The notes beneath the pieces are model-generated. The model was not told where the DNA came from and ran no database searches. It saw nothing but the letters and a program-made list of their open reading frames with translations. Made by a program: the position numbers and the translations under genes. 64,000 bases of DNA from Campanula takesimana (Eukaryota > Streptophyta > Magnoliopsida > Asterales > Campanulaceae), in the NCBI GenBank assembly GCA_026119855.1, contig JAOWBW010000044.1, forward strand, positions 310,001-374,000, read 5' to 3'. This document shows positions 8,215-20,270 of the stretch, piece after piece. Position 1 is the stretch's first letter; each line of letters opens with the position of its first letter.

Positions 8215-10674
8215 CTATTCTCCAAGCCCAATTGAAGCTATGCACAGCTTCAACTTTTTAAGGTTTACCACCTTGGTCAACATGTCAGCCGGGTTTTCCG
8301 ATCCCAAAATCTTCTCCAGCCTTAAGATCTTCCTCTCCAAGAGATGTCTGATGTAGTAAAATCTCATCTCGATGTGCTTCATCCTAGAATGAAACGCCGG
8401 ATTCCTTGCTAGATGAATTGCACTCTTACTATCACTGTAGAGAGCATTACCACTTCGCGTCTTCTCAAGTTCACCCAATAAGTTTTGCAACCATACCATC
8501 TCTTTGCTTGCCTCTGTCACTGCCACATATTCTGCTTCTGCAGTCGACTGACCCACGATCTTCTGCAATTTAGAAGCCCAGGAGATTGTCGTACCACCCA
8601 ATGTGAAAACATAACCCGTAGTACTTATCCTCTTATCAAGATCACTTGATGCCAAATCCGCATCAACATAACCCGCTAACACGACATCCTTGCTTGAGAA
8701 ACATAGAGCCTTAGCAGCAGTACCCTTTAAGTAACGAAGGATCCATTTAACCGCTTCCCAATGTTGCTTCCCTGGATTTCCCATGTACCGGCTGACTACT
8801 CCCACCGCATGTACAATGTCCAGCCTTGTACACACCATTGCATACATTAGACTCCCCATTGATGAAGCATATGGAGTCCTTTCCATCTTGTCACGCTCTT
8901 CCTTGACCTTAGGTGAGTCCTTCTCGGATAGCTTGAAGTGCATACCCAATGGTGTACCCATTGGCTTTGCCTCTTCCATGCAAAATCTTGCCAAGACCTT
9001 CTCGACGTACTCTGCTTGTGAAAGAACCAACTTACCCGACTCCCTATCCCGGTCAATCCGCATGCCCAAGATTTTTCTGGCCTCCCCCAAATCCTTCATC
9101 TTGAACCGCTCTGACAACTGTGCCTTCAATCTGTTTACCTCTCTACTACTAGAGCCCACTATTAGCATGTTATCCACATATAATAGCAAGATTATGTACC
9201 CGTTGTCAGTGTTCTTGAAGTAGCAACAATGATCCGCCTCACATCTGATAAAATCAATGTCATGCATGAATCCATCAAACTTTCTGTACCACTGCCTAGG
9301 AGCTTGTTTAAGGCCATACAAGCTCTTAGTCAATCTGCAAACCAGTTCCTCGTTACCCTTAGACAAATATCCCTCTGGTTGTACCATGTAAATTTCTTCC
9401 TCCAAATCACCATGAAGAAAGGCCGTCTTTACATCCATCTGTTCCAGCAACAAGTTATTTGCCACTACTATCCCCAGAACCATTCTGATAGTGGTCATCT
9501 TCACAACAGGAGTGAAGACCTCGGTGTACTCAATACCATACTTTCGCTGAAACCCCTTTACAACCAACCTTGCCTTGTAATTACTGCCATTTGCTTCCTC
9601 CTTGATCCTGTAAACCCACTTGTTATGTAATGCCTTCTTCCCCTTATGTAGTTTAATCAACTCCCAAGTTTTATTGGCTTTCAATGAGTCCATCTCATCA
9701 TCCATCGCAGCTTTCCACTTATCACAAAGTGCACTACGAACAGCCTCCGCATAACACTCCGGTTCACCACTATCTGTTAACAACAAATAGTAATTCGAAG
9801 GAGAATACCTATCAAGAGATCCATGCAATCTGCTAGATCTGCGCAGCGGAATATCCGGTTCTGGAGTATGTGGTTCATCTTCAGTGACCCCCTGATCATG
9901 GTCATCATGAACCGTCCTTCTCCCACTCGAGTCTGGAATATCTACCTCAACAATGTCTGGCTCCGAACTAACCCCATCAGATACCCCCTTTCTGTCCTTG
10001 TACAAAACCTGTTCATTGAATATAACATCCCGACTACGAATAACCTTATGATTTTGGTCATCCCAAAACTTATACCCGAAGTCATCCCCACCATAACCAA
10101 TAAACGTACACTTTACAGATTTAGCATCTAATTTAGTTCTATCAGCAGAGTCTATATGAACATATGAAACACAGCCAAATATGCGAAGAAAGGACAGATT
10201 TACCTGCTTGCCACTCCATGCTTCCTCTGGAATTTCATTCCCCAATGGTACCGATGGTCCCCTATTGATCAAGAAAGCCTCATTGTCAACTGCATATGCC
10301 CAGAACCTCTTCGGAAGTCCACACTTCAACCTCATACTTCTAGCCCGCTCGTTCAATGTCCTGTTCATCCTCTCTGCAATCCTGTTGTGTTGAGGTGTGC
10401 CCTTTGGTGTCTTCACCATACGAATACCATTTGCTGCACAATATTCCTTGAACTCCCCGAGCTCATACTCCCCACCATTGTCAGACCTCAAGCTTTTGAG
10501 CTTAAGACCCGTCTGATTCTCCACCAAAGCCTTCCATTTCTTAAACACCTCGAATGCCTCATCTTTGTGTTTCAAGAAATAAACCCAGACTTTCCTTGTC
10601 GAATCATCAATAAACGACATGTAATATGACACACCACCCAGAGAAGTTGAGAAGTTACCGGGGCCAGCCCCCAC
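8215..10674 (-). pseudogene. pol: C1- Pol: integrase core, RT and RNase H
   Basis: This frame is open for 819 codons. It starts inside the integrase core (FIDDSTRK segment, then RSDNGGEY, and the Glu of the IAERMNRTL helix). The integrase C-terminal part with the FGC and FIGY motifs follows, then a copia RT. The usual YVDD is YVDN here, a loss of a catalytic Asp. The copia RNase H follows with the YSDSKSA motif, and the frame ends at 8215. The first residues are out of frame with the preceding integrase part; the break lies near 10640-10670. Together these changes indicate a dead copy. Confidence 0.9.
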
Positions 10675-11336
10675 AAATCCGTGTGAACCAGTTCCAACTT
10701 TGCTTCCCTCAAATCCCTACCTGTCCTCGAGAAGTTGCTTCTCGCCTGTTTGCCAAACACACAATCTTCGCAGATTCCCACGTTGACTGTCTTCAAACTC
10801 GGTTGTAATCCTTTTGAGCAAAGTACTTTCATCCCATTCTCACTCATGTGACCCAATCGACAGTACCAAAAATCCGTATCACCCTTGGCTGATGCCACTG
10901 CGATACTATCCTTGGTGTTATTCGCCAAATACAATGTCCCCTCTTTATTACCCCGAGCGATCTCTGAATCCTCCTTGGTAATAACCCAGTTCCTGCAGCC
11001 AAAAATTACCTTTTAACCTTCTTCATCAAGCTGCCCAACTGATAACAGGTTCTTTTTCAAACCCGAAATGTGTCTGACCCCGTGTAGATGTAAGACATTC
11101 CCGTCCGATGCTCTTATTCTGACATCCCCCTTCCCCTTGATTTCCAAAGGCTCGCCATCCGCCAGATAGACCTTACCGAAATCACTGGAAGTATAATTTT
11201 CCATCTCCTTTGCATGCCCACATGAGTGGAATGATGCCCCCGAATCCAGCACCCATGATTCTAGCGCACTACTAACACTTAGAACCAGTACATCTTCACC
11301 CTCAGTTACCACATTTGCCACTCTATTCCCTCGCAT
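10572..11336 (-). pseudogene. pol: C1- protease and gag-pre-integrase zinc region
   Basis: The aspartic protease shows WVLDSGASFHS near the start of the frame. After an in-frame stop at about 11013 comes the HHCC region of the integrase, with a WYCRLGH segment and a C-x2-C pair (CEDC), then VHTDLWG at the start of the integrase core. The frame is lost soon after, where it should enter the core continued in 8215-10674. Confidence 0.85.
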
Positions 11337-12107
11337 GGGACAGTCCTTCTTGTAGTGTCCTAACTCCTTACAATGATAGCACTGTACCGATCCCTTGGCA
11401 ACCCTTGGTCCATTCTTGTTCTCCCTAGGCCTTTACTCACCACCTCCTACGTTTTCCTTTGATTTGGTTCTCCCCTTGTTGCTAGTACCCGGCCTTCCCC
11501 TGCTAGTTATAGTTAAAGCCGATCCCGAAGTAGATGGTGTCCCCAACTTCTTCATACGATTTTCCTCGCCTAAAAGAAAGTCCTTAACATCATCATACTT
11601 CAATTTATTCTTACCTGCTTAAGCATTTAACGTCGTCACCGTTCCGCTCCAACTTCCTGGTAAGGATGCTAGCAATTGACAAGCATAAACCTCATCCCCA
11701 AACATAATATCCAACGCAGCCAATGAGTCTATAACATCCATAAACTCATCGATGTGTTTAGCTAAGGATCCTCCCTCTTGCATCTTGAGATTACCCATCT
11801 TGCCTATCAAATCAACCTTTTTTGCAGCAGATGGAGTTTCAAATCTGTCAGTAAGATAATCCAATAGCTCCTTGGTGGTTTTCGCCTTCTTGGTAGTCTT
11901 CGCGATCCACTTTGACAAAGTAGATCTAACCACCCCTAGGGCTTTCCGATCCATAAGATCCCAATCTTCCTGCTTTTCGCTTTCCGGCTTGACTCCTTTT
12001 AGAGGCATGTAGAGATCCTTATTATACAAGAGATCCTCTATTTGCATCCTCCAAAACCCATAGTCAGACCCATCGAATTTCTCCACCGCTTGTTTATCCT
12101 TGCCCAT
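11337..12107 (-). pseudogene. gag: C1- Gag with zinc knuckle
   Basis: The first ATG is at 12107, about 40 bp after the primer site. The first 162 codons match a UBN2-type copia Gag (FDGSDYGFWRMQIEDLLY start, a PSAAKK segment and a LLASLP segment). In-frame stops lie near 11619 and 11433. Beyond them, in the same frame, is a knuckle of the form CX2CX4HX4C (CYHCKELGHYKKDC), followed directly by the protease. Gag would build the particle shell and bind RNA; the stops mean this copy cannot make it in full. Confidence 0.88.
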
Positions 12108-12144
12108 TCTTGATTGCTTGATAAACCCGGATCGTTAAACTGGA

Positions 12145-12157
12145 GCTCTAGATACCA
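12145..12157 (-). other. Primer binding site of C1-
   Basis: Two bases inside the 5' LTR the minus strand reads TGGTATCTAGAGC, one inserted base away from the common initiator-Met site TGGTATCAGAGC. Confidence 0.75.
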
Positions 12158-12159
12158 GT

Positions 12160-12632
12160 TGTTGTGGAATAATCCCTCCAAACACCCAATCAAATCGCAA
12201 GAAATCGAACCACCCAAACAAGCACAAGAAATAAATAACCAAAGCAAAAGACAAAGGAACACAAGAAATTGTTTACCCAGTTTGTCAATATGTTTGACTA
12301 CGTCTGAGGGCACTACCAAGCCAGGATCTTGCACTATAATATGTTAAATATGAGTTACAATGAGTATGGTGGCGGAACATTGCTTATATATCACCCTAGA
12401 ATAAGACCTAAACCTAAACATAAGAGAAATCCCAAAAATACTGCAAATCCCGAATTCACTGCGTGCGACACCAGGCGCCCGCCTGGTACCATCCAAGCGC
12501 CCGCCTGAATTAGAAATCCGGAATCACAAACTCACTGCTTATACCAGTCTCCCGCCTGGTGACCACCAAGCGTCCGCTCGCTAACTCGCCAGTTTTCCTT
12601 CTCTTTGTTTCCTTAAGATCTCTATTCCAACA
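12160..12632 (-). repeat. 5' LTR of C1-
   Basis: 473 bp, matching 7636-8108 with a scatter of substitutions that suggests an insertion of moderate age. It carries the same GCGCCCGCC-type words near 12476-12590. Confidence 0.92.
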
Positions 12633-12887
12633 TTAACAAGTTCATGACCATTTTAGGGGAACAAATAAAATCACAAAGTTTTTAATAAACAACCAGCTGG
12701 AATCAATGGGTTATCCAACAAGTTCATGGGTAGTACCGCTTCAAATGGTCGATGCTCCATGCATTTTTTATCTCCTTGCTGTCTTTTTCCTTGAGCTTGT
12801 ACGTGCCTTCTCGCACTATCTTGTCTACTTGGTACGGACCTTCCCATTTTGGGTCTAACTTTGAGTAACCCGGCTTTGGACCTGCGG
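12633..12887 (-). pseudogene. pol: End of G- pol (integrase C-terminus) and start of the 3' region
   Basis: The minus strand from 12887 reads GPKPGYSKLDPKWEGPY, the C-terminal domain found at the end of Ty3/gypsy integrases, and ends at a TAG near 12728 after a HLKRYYP segment. The upstream part of the domain lies beyond solo LTR S1-, at 14902 and above. The rest of the piece, to 12633, is A/T-rich 3' sequence. Confidence 0.85.
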
Positions 12888-14901
12888 TGTCGCACCCCAG
12901 ACCCGTGGTCCTACTTGGCCCCACGCTCGGGACACGAGTGAAAGACGTTATAAAACACTTTTGAAATTTTTTTCGAAATATACTTTCATAAAGTTTAACA
13001 AAATCAACACTTGAAGTTTAAAGACTTCATTTAACTTTAAACAAACTTTACAAACCATTTCAAAAGAAATGTTTAACCATAAGATTTACAAACATCATTT
13101 ACAATTTTACAAACACTAATACTATCCAAAATAGGTGTTACAACATGAAGTACGGGTACTCTACCCATAAGGATTTACATTTACATAATGTAACCTTAAC
13201 AAAACAAGTCTCAACTCTTACCACTCCAACGTCCTCCCGTGCCAAAGTGTCCTATCCCCTGGACTCGCCTTTATCTAAAACAGTAAACAAATAAGGGGTG
13301 AGAATGAATCTCAGTAAGCTACTAAAATGCAACTACGTTTCATGCTAAAATGATAAGCATAAAGAACAATATCATAAGCATCACATAGCACATAGTATGA
13401 GAGGTAAAATCAACTCATATACCACAAATACCATAAATGCCATACTCCGGTAGATACCAAGCCAAGGTTTACCCAATAAACATAACTGTCTGAGAATACC
13501 ATCTGAGAAAACCAACTGAGAAAACCATCTGAGCAGCATAAATAGCTGAAGCTGGGATCCCGAAAACCAAGTTAACCACAGGGGGAAAATGACACAAAGT
13601 CATAACCCAAATAATCTGGACTGAGGAAAAAGGTCCAGTGGAAAAGCCTTATAGTGAACTTGGCTGTGTGCCACTATAATTCTTTCCACCTCCACTCGAT
13701 AACACAACACCAGCTGGACTTTCAAACAAAGCACTGTAATGAATACTTGCTTAAACAACAACCGGGGCATGATTCTAAAATAAGGAACTAAGCCAAACAC
13801 ATCACAAAATGTGCACAAAGAACCACTCATAAAGACTCCACAACAACCATGATTCAAGGTCATAACACATTCTTGCATACACTTGAAACACAATCCTCAT
13901 CATCCATTACAACACCCTAAAACACCTATTTTGATGTCTTAGACAATCACTCAAAGGATAAATAACAATTGCTTTCTTATACCTTAACTTGAAACAAACT
14001 ATCAAAACCAGATGGAGGTATGCGGCCGCCCAATCAGGGTGTGCGGTCGCCCACTTCCCCTGTTTTCAAGAACAAATCCCTTCAGATAGATGTGCGGCCG
14101 CACGCCCTATTTGGGCGGCCTCCCACATCATCCGGCAGGCCAAATTGGGCTGATTTTATATACTCCCTTCGTTTCACCATCCCAAAAGTATAATACTTAT
14201 ATTACTCAACGTTGTAACACATTATGGCCACAAAACTCAACTTCACAAACATACTAACACTCCTTTCAACCCAACAAAACCAACTATACCCAAAACTTAC
14301 TAAACTTCACAAGTTCTTTAGCAAATATCACAATAAAGAGTTCATAGAACACATATATGACCATTTTAACATTTAAAGGGGGATTAGTAACTTACCTATT
14401 TTCCAAAAAAGTATCGAGAAAATAATATTTGATCGGGTAGGAATACTCTACTCAACACCCTGAACATTTTGGTATAATTAGATTTTAAAATGGAGTAGTA
14501 AATAAAAATGAGGAAATTAATAAAGAAGAACTCTAACCTTTTTCTACCTTGAACACAGAGAGAGTAACTTTTAGTGTGTGTGTGTGTGTGAGTTGCTTCA
14601 TTCCCAAGAAATGAAAGTATGAAGATAAACATGCCTTGTTTGGTATTTATACCTATTCACTAAAGCCCCTCTACTTCCATGTTGAACAACTAGACCCTTG
14701 GACTTTATTTTTTACACTTTGGTCCATAAAGTTCCACTAACACTACTTAACTCCCAAAACAAATATTACTACCAACACTTTAACTAACACATATACTCAA
14801 ATAATGTATGCAAGTCAAGAAACTATTATCTAACACATAAAATACACACATAATTCCCATTTTAAGTTAAGAAAATTAGGACGGGTTTTGGGGTCGTTAC
14901 A
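12888..14901 (-). mobile_element. S1-: solo LTR, 2.0 kb
   Basis: On the minus strand it begins TGTAACGACCCC and ends GGGTGCGACA; 2014 bp. It is flanked by TGCGG and TGCGC, a 5-bp duplication with one change, and splits the integrase C-terminus of G- in the same reading frame. It has no internal coding region, primer site or second LTR, so it is most likely what remains after recombination between two LTRs. The ends resemble Tekay/Del-type LTRs (moderate confidence). A TATAAATA sequence lies near 14650 on the minus strand, and a TG microsatellite at about 14574-14590. Confidence 0.85.
14020..14140. promoter_or_regulatory. Cluster of GC-rich near-palindromes in S1-
   Basis: TGCGGCCGCCCA, TGCGGTCGCCCA, TGCGGCCGCACG and GGGCGGCCTCCC lie within 120 bp. 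The sequence between them matches the reverse complement of the corresponding stretch in S2+ (21540-21655), so the block is shared by the two LTR families. Confidence 0.55.
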
Positions 14902-15790
14902 TGCGCCTTCAACACTTCTAAGAACCCAGTCTCCAACTGATAATGCCCTCTTATGAACCCGCTTATCATGCTGTGACTTCATTCTCTGTTTGTAGTTAAT
15001 CATTCTCATCCGGGCTTCAAGTCGCTTTTCCTCACTTAGGTCCAACTCGTTACACCTCCTCTGTCCGTTTCTCGCCTCATCATAATAGGCCACCCTATAT
15101 GTCGACAAGGCCATTTCCACCGGAGTCATGGCCTCCGATCCATACGTCAAAGCGAAAGCAGTTTCACCAGTTGAGCCTTTAATTGTGGTTCTCACGTACC
15201 ATAGGGCCTTTGGAAATTCTTCCATCCATACTCCTCCTCTATCCTTGAGATTTTTAGAAAAGACCTCCAGAACCTGCTTGTTTGCGGCTTCAACTTGGCC
15301 ATTGCACTTTGGTCTATAAACCGCCGAACTCTAATGCTTTACATTCAACCTGTCACACTCTTTTGTCAATTTTCTCCCAAATTGAGGACCATTATCAGAA
15401 ATTAAGGCTCTTGGTAACTCATATCTACACCATATATTTTCCGTAACGAACCTGATCACATCATCAACCTTTGTTAACGCCAATGCCTTCGCCTCGGTCC
15501 ACTTTGTGAAATAATCCACGACCACTATCACCATTTGACATCCTCCTTTTTCTTTTGGAAAGGGGCCGATGAGATCAATTCCCCACATATCAAACGGCCA
15601 TGCCGCTACTGCCGGTGTCTGCTCTGTGGCGGGTTGCCTTGGAATATGCGCATACCGCTGACATTGTCACACCTTTTAACGTACTCCTCTGCATCTTTTC
15701 TCAAGGTTGTCCAGTAATACCAAGGAAAATGATCTTGTCTGCTAAAGTTCTAGCACAGGGGTGTCCGCCACACACACCTTCATAAATTTC
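14902..15790 (-). pseudogene. pol: G- integrase, broken
   Basis: The core begins at about 15588 with MWGIDLIGPFP, then VDYFTKWTEAKAL and ISDNGPQF. An in-frame stop at about 15331 interrupts it before the NGQVEAANK helix that carries the catalytic Glu. The frame then continues to the S1- insertion at 14901 through GYRTT-like and GSEAMTPVE segments. Upstream, between 15790 and 15590, the zinc domain is scrambled by frameshifts and stops (a VCGGHPCARTLADKI stretch is readable in another frame). The enzyme would join element DNA to the chromosome; this copy cannot. Confidence 0.87.
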
Positions 15791-16600
15791 AAATAAGACA
15801 TGTCTGTCAGCCCGGGTTCCACACATCTTAGAAGCGGTTTGGAAAATGATCTTCTATAAAGTACCCCGTCTTGAACCGTGTACCTCGGTGCAGTCCTTTT
15901 CACAATTCTTGCCTTGTCCACATCCGTTGGCAACTCCCTTTTTTCCAAATACACCCTTATTTCGCTAACCCAGCTGCCCTCATTGATCTCTATCTCCATC
16001 ACTGTTGGTCTTGCAATTGCGGGCTCCTCCAAGTATTCGATTTCAACTTTTCTTGATAATTTCTCAATGGCCTCACAAGCCGCCTTACTGAGCATATCTG
16101 CCTTCTCATTTTCTTGCCTACCAATCCTGATTAACTCCCAAAACTCGAAACCGCCCAACAGAGCTCGCGCCATTTCGCAATATTTTATCAATACGGGATG
16201 AACCACACCAAATTGTCCCTTTACTTGATTCACTATTAATTGAGAATATGAATGAATTGCCACATGCCTTACTCCAATAGACTTGCATAATTCCAAACCA
16301 GCAATCAAAGCCTCATATTCTGCCTGATTATTAGATGCCGTGATTATTAGATGCCGTGAACTTGAATCTAATGGCTTTCTCATACTTGCATTCCTCTTGA
16401 GGTGCTATCAAAAGGGTTCATGATCCTCCTTTATCCTTGGCTGACGAGCCATCAATGAACAACGTCCAACAATTTTCCGGTCTCTCTACTGGTTCAGAAC
16501 TTGAGGGATCTTGACATGTCGTCTTTCTTTTTCTGGTCACCACTACCACTTCATCGTTTGATCTTTCAAAGGATGCCTCCACAATAAACTCCGCTAATGC
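15742..16600 (-). pseudogene. pol: G- second RNase H domain, broken
   Basis: The readable frame (16383-15742) has the TASNNQAEYEALIAGL helix typical of the acquired RNase H of Tat elements, and a late ENEKADMLSKAA motif. The Asp expected in the SDSQL motif is Tyr (HSYSQL), so a catalytic residue is missing. A short tandem duplication of about 17 bp near 16329-16360 disturbs the frame at the start of the domain. The linker before it (16600-16384) has further stops. Confidence 0.82.
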
Positions 16601-17881
16601 CTAGGCTTTGATGGCTTTTCGGCTTTCAAAGACTATATCAAACTCAGTCAATTCTATGGACCACTTTAGTAACCTCCCCGCAGAATCAAGTTGCTGCAAA
16701 ATTTTCCTCAAGGGTGCATTTGTAAGCACAGTAATGGGGTGTGAAAGGAAATAAACCTGGAGCTTCCTGGATGCTATCACAAGGGCGAATGCCAGCTTCT
16801 CAGCATCGAAGTATCTCCTCTCAACTTCACTTAGCGCCTTGGAAACATAATAGACCGGCTTCTTCACGCCTTCTTCTTCCCTTATCAATACAGCGGCAAC
16901 CGCCAAATCATTAGCTTCCAGATAGACACATAATCTTTCCCCTTCAATAGGACTGGATAAAACAGGCGGTTTTCCTAAATAGTCTTTGACGTCCTCGAAT
17001 GCTTTTACGCATTGTTCATCCCATGCGAATTTTTGAGCCCCTTTAAGAATCTTGAAGAATGGGAGGCATTTCTGAGCCGAGCAGGAAATAAACCTTCCCA
17101 AGGCTATGATCCTTCCATTCAGCCTTTGTACTTCCTGAACGGTTTTCGGAGGTGACATACTTATCAGTGCTTCAATCTTTTCAGGATTTTCTGCTATTCC
17201 GTGTCTATTGACCATGAAACCCAAGAATTACCCGCTGTCACCCCGAATGTGCACTTGCTTGGGTTTAATTTCATTGAGTTAAGCCTCAGGTTGTCGAAAG
17301 TCTCTGTCAAATCTACTAAGTGATCCCCCTCCTTAGTTTTAATGACCATGTCATCAATGTATGGTTCTACATTTCGCCCAATTTGTGACTTGAAAATTAG
17401 GTTCACCATTCTTTGGAAGGTCGCCCCCGCGTTCTTTAACCCAAATGGCATCATGATGTAACAGAAATTTCCAATCGGAGTGCGAAAAGCCATTTTCGCT
17501 CTATCTTTTTCTGCCATTATCACTTGATGGTACCCGGAGTACGCATCGATGAAGCTGAGGGTTTGGTGACCAGCAATTGAATCGACCAATTTATCGATCT
17601 TTGGCAAGGGGTAGCAGTCTTTGGGGCACGCTGAGTTTAAATCAGTAAAGTCGATGCACATCCGCCATTTACCATTCGACTTCTTCACCAGAACCGGACA
17701 TGCCAACCAAATGGGATAAGTTATCTCCTCAATTATTCCCGCCTTCAGTAATTTTCCAACCTCATCAATCATTGCTTTCTCTTTTTCCGCTGAAAGGTAC
17801 CTCACTTTTTGTTTGAAGGGCTCTATGCTCGGGTCAGTATTCAAGAAATGCATTGCCACGTTCTCATCTATTCCCTCCATG
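16601..17881 (-). pseudogene. pol: G- reverse transcriptase and first RNase H, broken
   Basis: The frame enters directly from the T+ insertion point with [14 protein letters not shown], continuing the end of the piece at 30631. The RT shows [18 protein letters not shown] and YIDDMV, so the catalytic Asp residues are still present. A frameshift near 17225 follows the CTFGV motif; the next frame continues with GFMVNRHGI through the connection and an RNase H domain with YYVSKAL, and ends at a TAG near 16601. RT would copy the RNA genome. Confidence 0.9.
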
Positions 17882-19027
17882 TGTAGACACCCCGCCTTGG
17901 ACCTCTCACCCCGATTGCATACATAGTATTTTTACTTTACATGTTTTTGTTAATTTCTGTTAGTTCGGTTAAGTTACTAACTGATTCCGTCAGTTTTGGA
18001 CTAAACTGCACAACAGAGTTACCTTTCTAGTCCATTCTGTCAAAATCGCCATTTCAAAGTCGCGCGCCTCCGCCCTTTGGGGCCAGAAGCGCACGCCTCC
18101 CGCCGACTATACGGGATGCGCGCGCGTCTGGGTGTGTCAGTTACTGATTTCTGTCCAAGAATCTCTCCCTTGCTCATTTTATATGATTTTGCCCGGGAAC
18201 TGATCTTTGTGACTCTGTTTTGGCACAAAAAACATCCCCTTTCAACTATAAAAAACCCTCCAATCCACCATTGGAAAAGGGCCTCTTTTTCATCTCTTTG
18301 CATCTCTCTTCTACCTCTCTTGGACCTTCTTCTTAGACTAGAAACTTTTCTTACACACACACTATACACAATTCTATACACAAATTCTCCCTACAAGAGT
18401 TCTTCGTGACAAGACTCCACACAAATTGTTTTACAACAATTTCTCCACAACAAAACTCTTTTCAAGTCCAAGTTCGAAGTCCCTTTTCTAAAGGTACCAC
18501 TTTTCTATTCTCTTATTTTATTTGTGTCCTACTAGTATGCAATCTCCATAAAAAGGGATACAACCAAAAGGCCACTTCACTATTGAAGTTTGGCTAAGGC
18601 TACATCCCAACATTCCAACATTAATTTAATTCCACTTCATCTCTCAATGTAATGGTTTAGCAAATATTCAACATGTAACCATTAGACACTCAATCAATAA
18701 AATCATTTAGCTTTCATTTTCCCTTTATCTTTACTTTGTAGTTGTTAGCATATTTTATCAATTGAAGGACATGTAAATATAAGAACACCAAAAGTAGCAA
18801 GACTCGCGTAAGCGGGGCGGAGTGGGTGTTTAAGTACTTCCCACTTCGTCACCTAACCCCTGAACCCCTCATCTCAAGAATATTTGGTTTCGTAATCAAT
18901 AAAAAAGGCTATTTTCTTAGGTTTTCTCGCGTTCCTCTAAAACGTGGGTGGCGACTCTTAAAATCAAGTAGACATCCTAGGTAATTCGCGCGCTCTAGCC
19001 AAGCCGTGGTTCCCCGGGGTATCTACA
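17882..19027 (+). repeat. 5' LTR of T+
   Basis: 1146 bp, TGTAGACACC to GGTATCTACA. It matches 29471-30630 closely along its whole length and, reversed, 34012-35174. It holds three CGCGCGCC-type words and a TATA box. Confidence 0.95.
18060..18253 (+). promoter_or_regulatory. LTR promoter of T+
   Basis: CGCGCGCC-type words at about 18060, 18089 and 18118 (29-bp steps) are followed by TATAAAA at 18247-18253. The 3' LTR has the same layout (29650, 29676, 29705, TATA near 29835). Confidence 0.6.
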
Positions 19028-19028
19028 G

Positions 19029-19046
19029 TGGCGACTCCGCTGGGGA
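19029..19046 (+). other. Primer binding site of T+ (tRNA-Arg type)
   Basis: TGGCGACTCCGCTGGGGA starts two bases after the LTR. It is complementary to the 3' end of a plant tRNA-Arg as I recall it, the primer reported for Ogre-type elements. Confidence 0.8.
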
Positions 19047-19126
19047 AATAGAGGGTTAAACTTACGTTTTTCATTTTTGGTGTTCTTTTATTTTATTTTC
19101 TGGGCATTCTGGTAAAAAGGGTAGGA

Positions 19127-19384
19127 AGCGCGCGCCTCTGGCCTTCTTGGCCTAAAGCGCGCGCGTCCGACCCTTATTACCAGAATCGCCTGCCTCCCAT
19201 CTTGTCCTTCAATTCCATGTTTTTGTGCTAACGTTTACTGCAGGGGAAAAAGTTCTATAATTTAGGGTCAAGGCAATCCCTTGAACCCGCTGACTTGCAG
19301 GTACTGCCCAGAAGCGGGCGCCTCCACTTCTCTCAGTCTAACGCGCGCGCCTCCCGAGTAGGCATCTGAATGCGCGCGCTTCTG
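19127..19384. promoter_or_regulatory. Two CGCGCGCC triplets in the T+ leader
   Basis: First triplet: 19127, 19156 and a degenerate CGCCTGCCTCC at 19190. Second triplet: GCGGGCGCC near 19314, then 19341 and 19371. Steps are 28-30 bp. The same module lies in the LTRs, so each full T+ carries at least four triplets. Confidence 0.6.
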
Positions 19385-20270
19385 GGCCATTTTCCAGAAC
19401 AGAACAGAAAACAGAAACAGTGAACAGAATGGACAGTTTTGACAGTGTGTGGGCACCGGGCCTGCACAAAACCATTTTTATTTTCTGTTCATTTTTATCA
19501 GTCACACGGGTGATTCGAGAGTTGTAAATACGTGCCTATTTGTTATTTTTTATTTCCTTTGAAAAAAATATATATATTTTGTCACTTGTTAGACCTCACA
19601 CTACATGCACATATTCTTATGAACTGCTCACTATCGAGTCGCACAAGTCCAACCCCAAACCCGTCGAGGCCCGTCCTAGGAAGTTTCAAGCTCCACTCGA
19701 CCTTGACTCTTTCGAAGCGGTAAACCTCAGCCCGTGGCGTAGTTCATGACTACATGCCGGGGGTGACCTTTAAGCCTCTCTTTAGCCGAGCACAAACCAC
19801 ACAATTCTAGTTAAGGTCTAACACTCCGTGACTCAAGTCGGTTTCCATGTGCCGAGATTTCCCTAAACTAATGTCTTCATATCATACATGCCACTCATTG
19901 TTATGGACGAAATAAAAATCCGTCCCCAAGTGGTCATAATGGACGCAAATAAAAAATCCGTCCCCACATGTATGCTTTACTACATTAATTTAGTCTAATC
20001 CCGACACATGTAAGTATCACAAGCGTGGTGGAATCCGATGAGTATATGGGACCGCGAGAAGGTCTATATACTAGTGTGACGATTCCACTATTTTTCTAGA
20101 AACCCCAAAAAGGACCACGTCCTTCCGACTTTGAAAATAATAATTAAAAAAAGAGTCATTATTTCTTTATGTGGTTTGAGTCTTTTCTCTTGTTCGTGGG
20201 TTAAATCATTTGATTCAAAAGGTATTTGTGGGGTCAACCTAAGATCAATCGTGTTCTCTCCATAGGTCCA
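19385..20270 (+). other. T+ leader, non-coding
   Basis: No gene. It has several short upstream ATG codons and a stretch of CATAATGGACG-like repeats near 19890-19970. The sequence just before the gag ATG ends CTCCATAG, which resembles a 3' splice site but is unproven. Confidence 0.5.

Larger units (their letters stand above)
7636..12632 (-). mobile_element. C1-: Ty1/copia retrotransposon, complete but inactive
   Basis: Two 473-bp LTRs flank gag, protease, integrase, RT and RNase H in copia order on the minus strand. The flanking 5 bp are TTAAG and TTAAC, a duplication with one change. The primer site resembles the initiator-Met type. The Gag start and overall size are like Tork/TNT1-type elements, but the lineage is a guess. 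Stops and a frameshift make it non-functional. Confidence 0.92.

Noticed and set aside
18040..18381. 113-codon minus-strand frame in the T LTR (also at 29616 and, reversed, 34563)
   Set aside because: Repeated only because the LTR is repeated; it covers the promoter and reads antisense to it.
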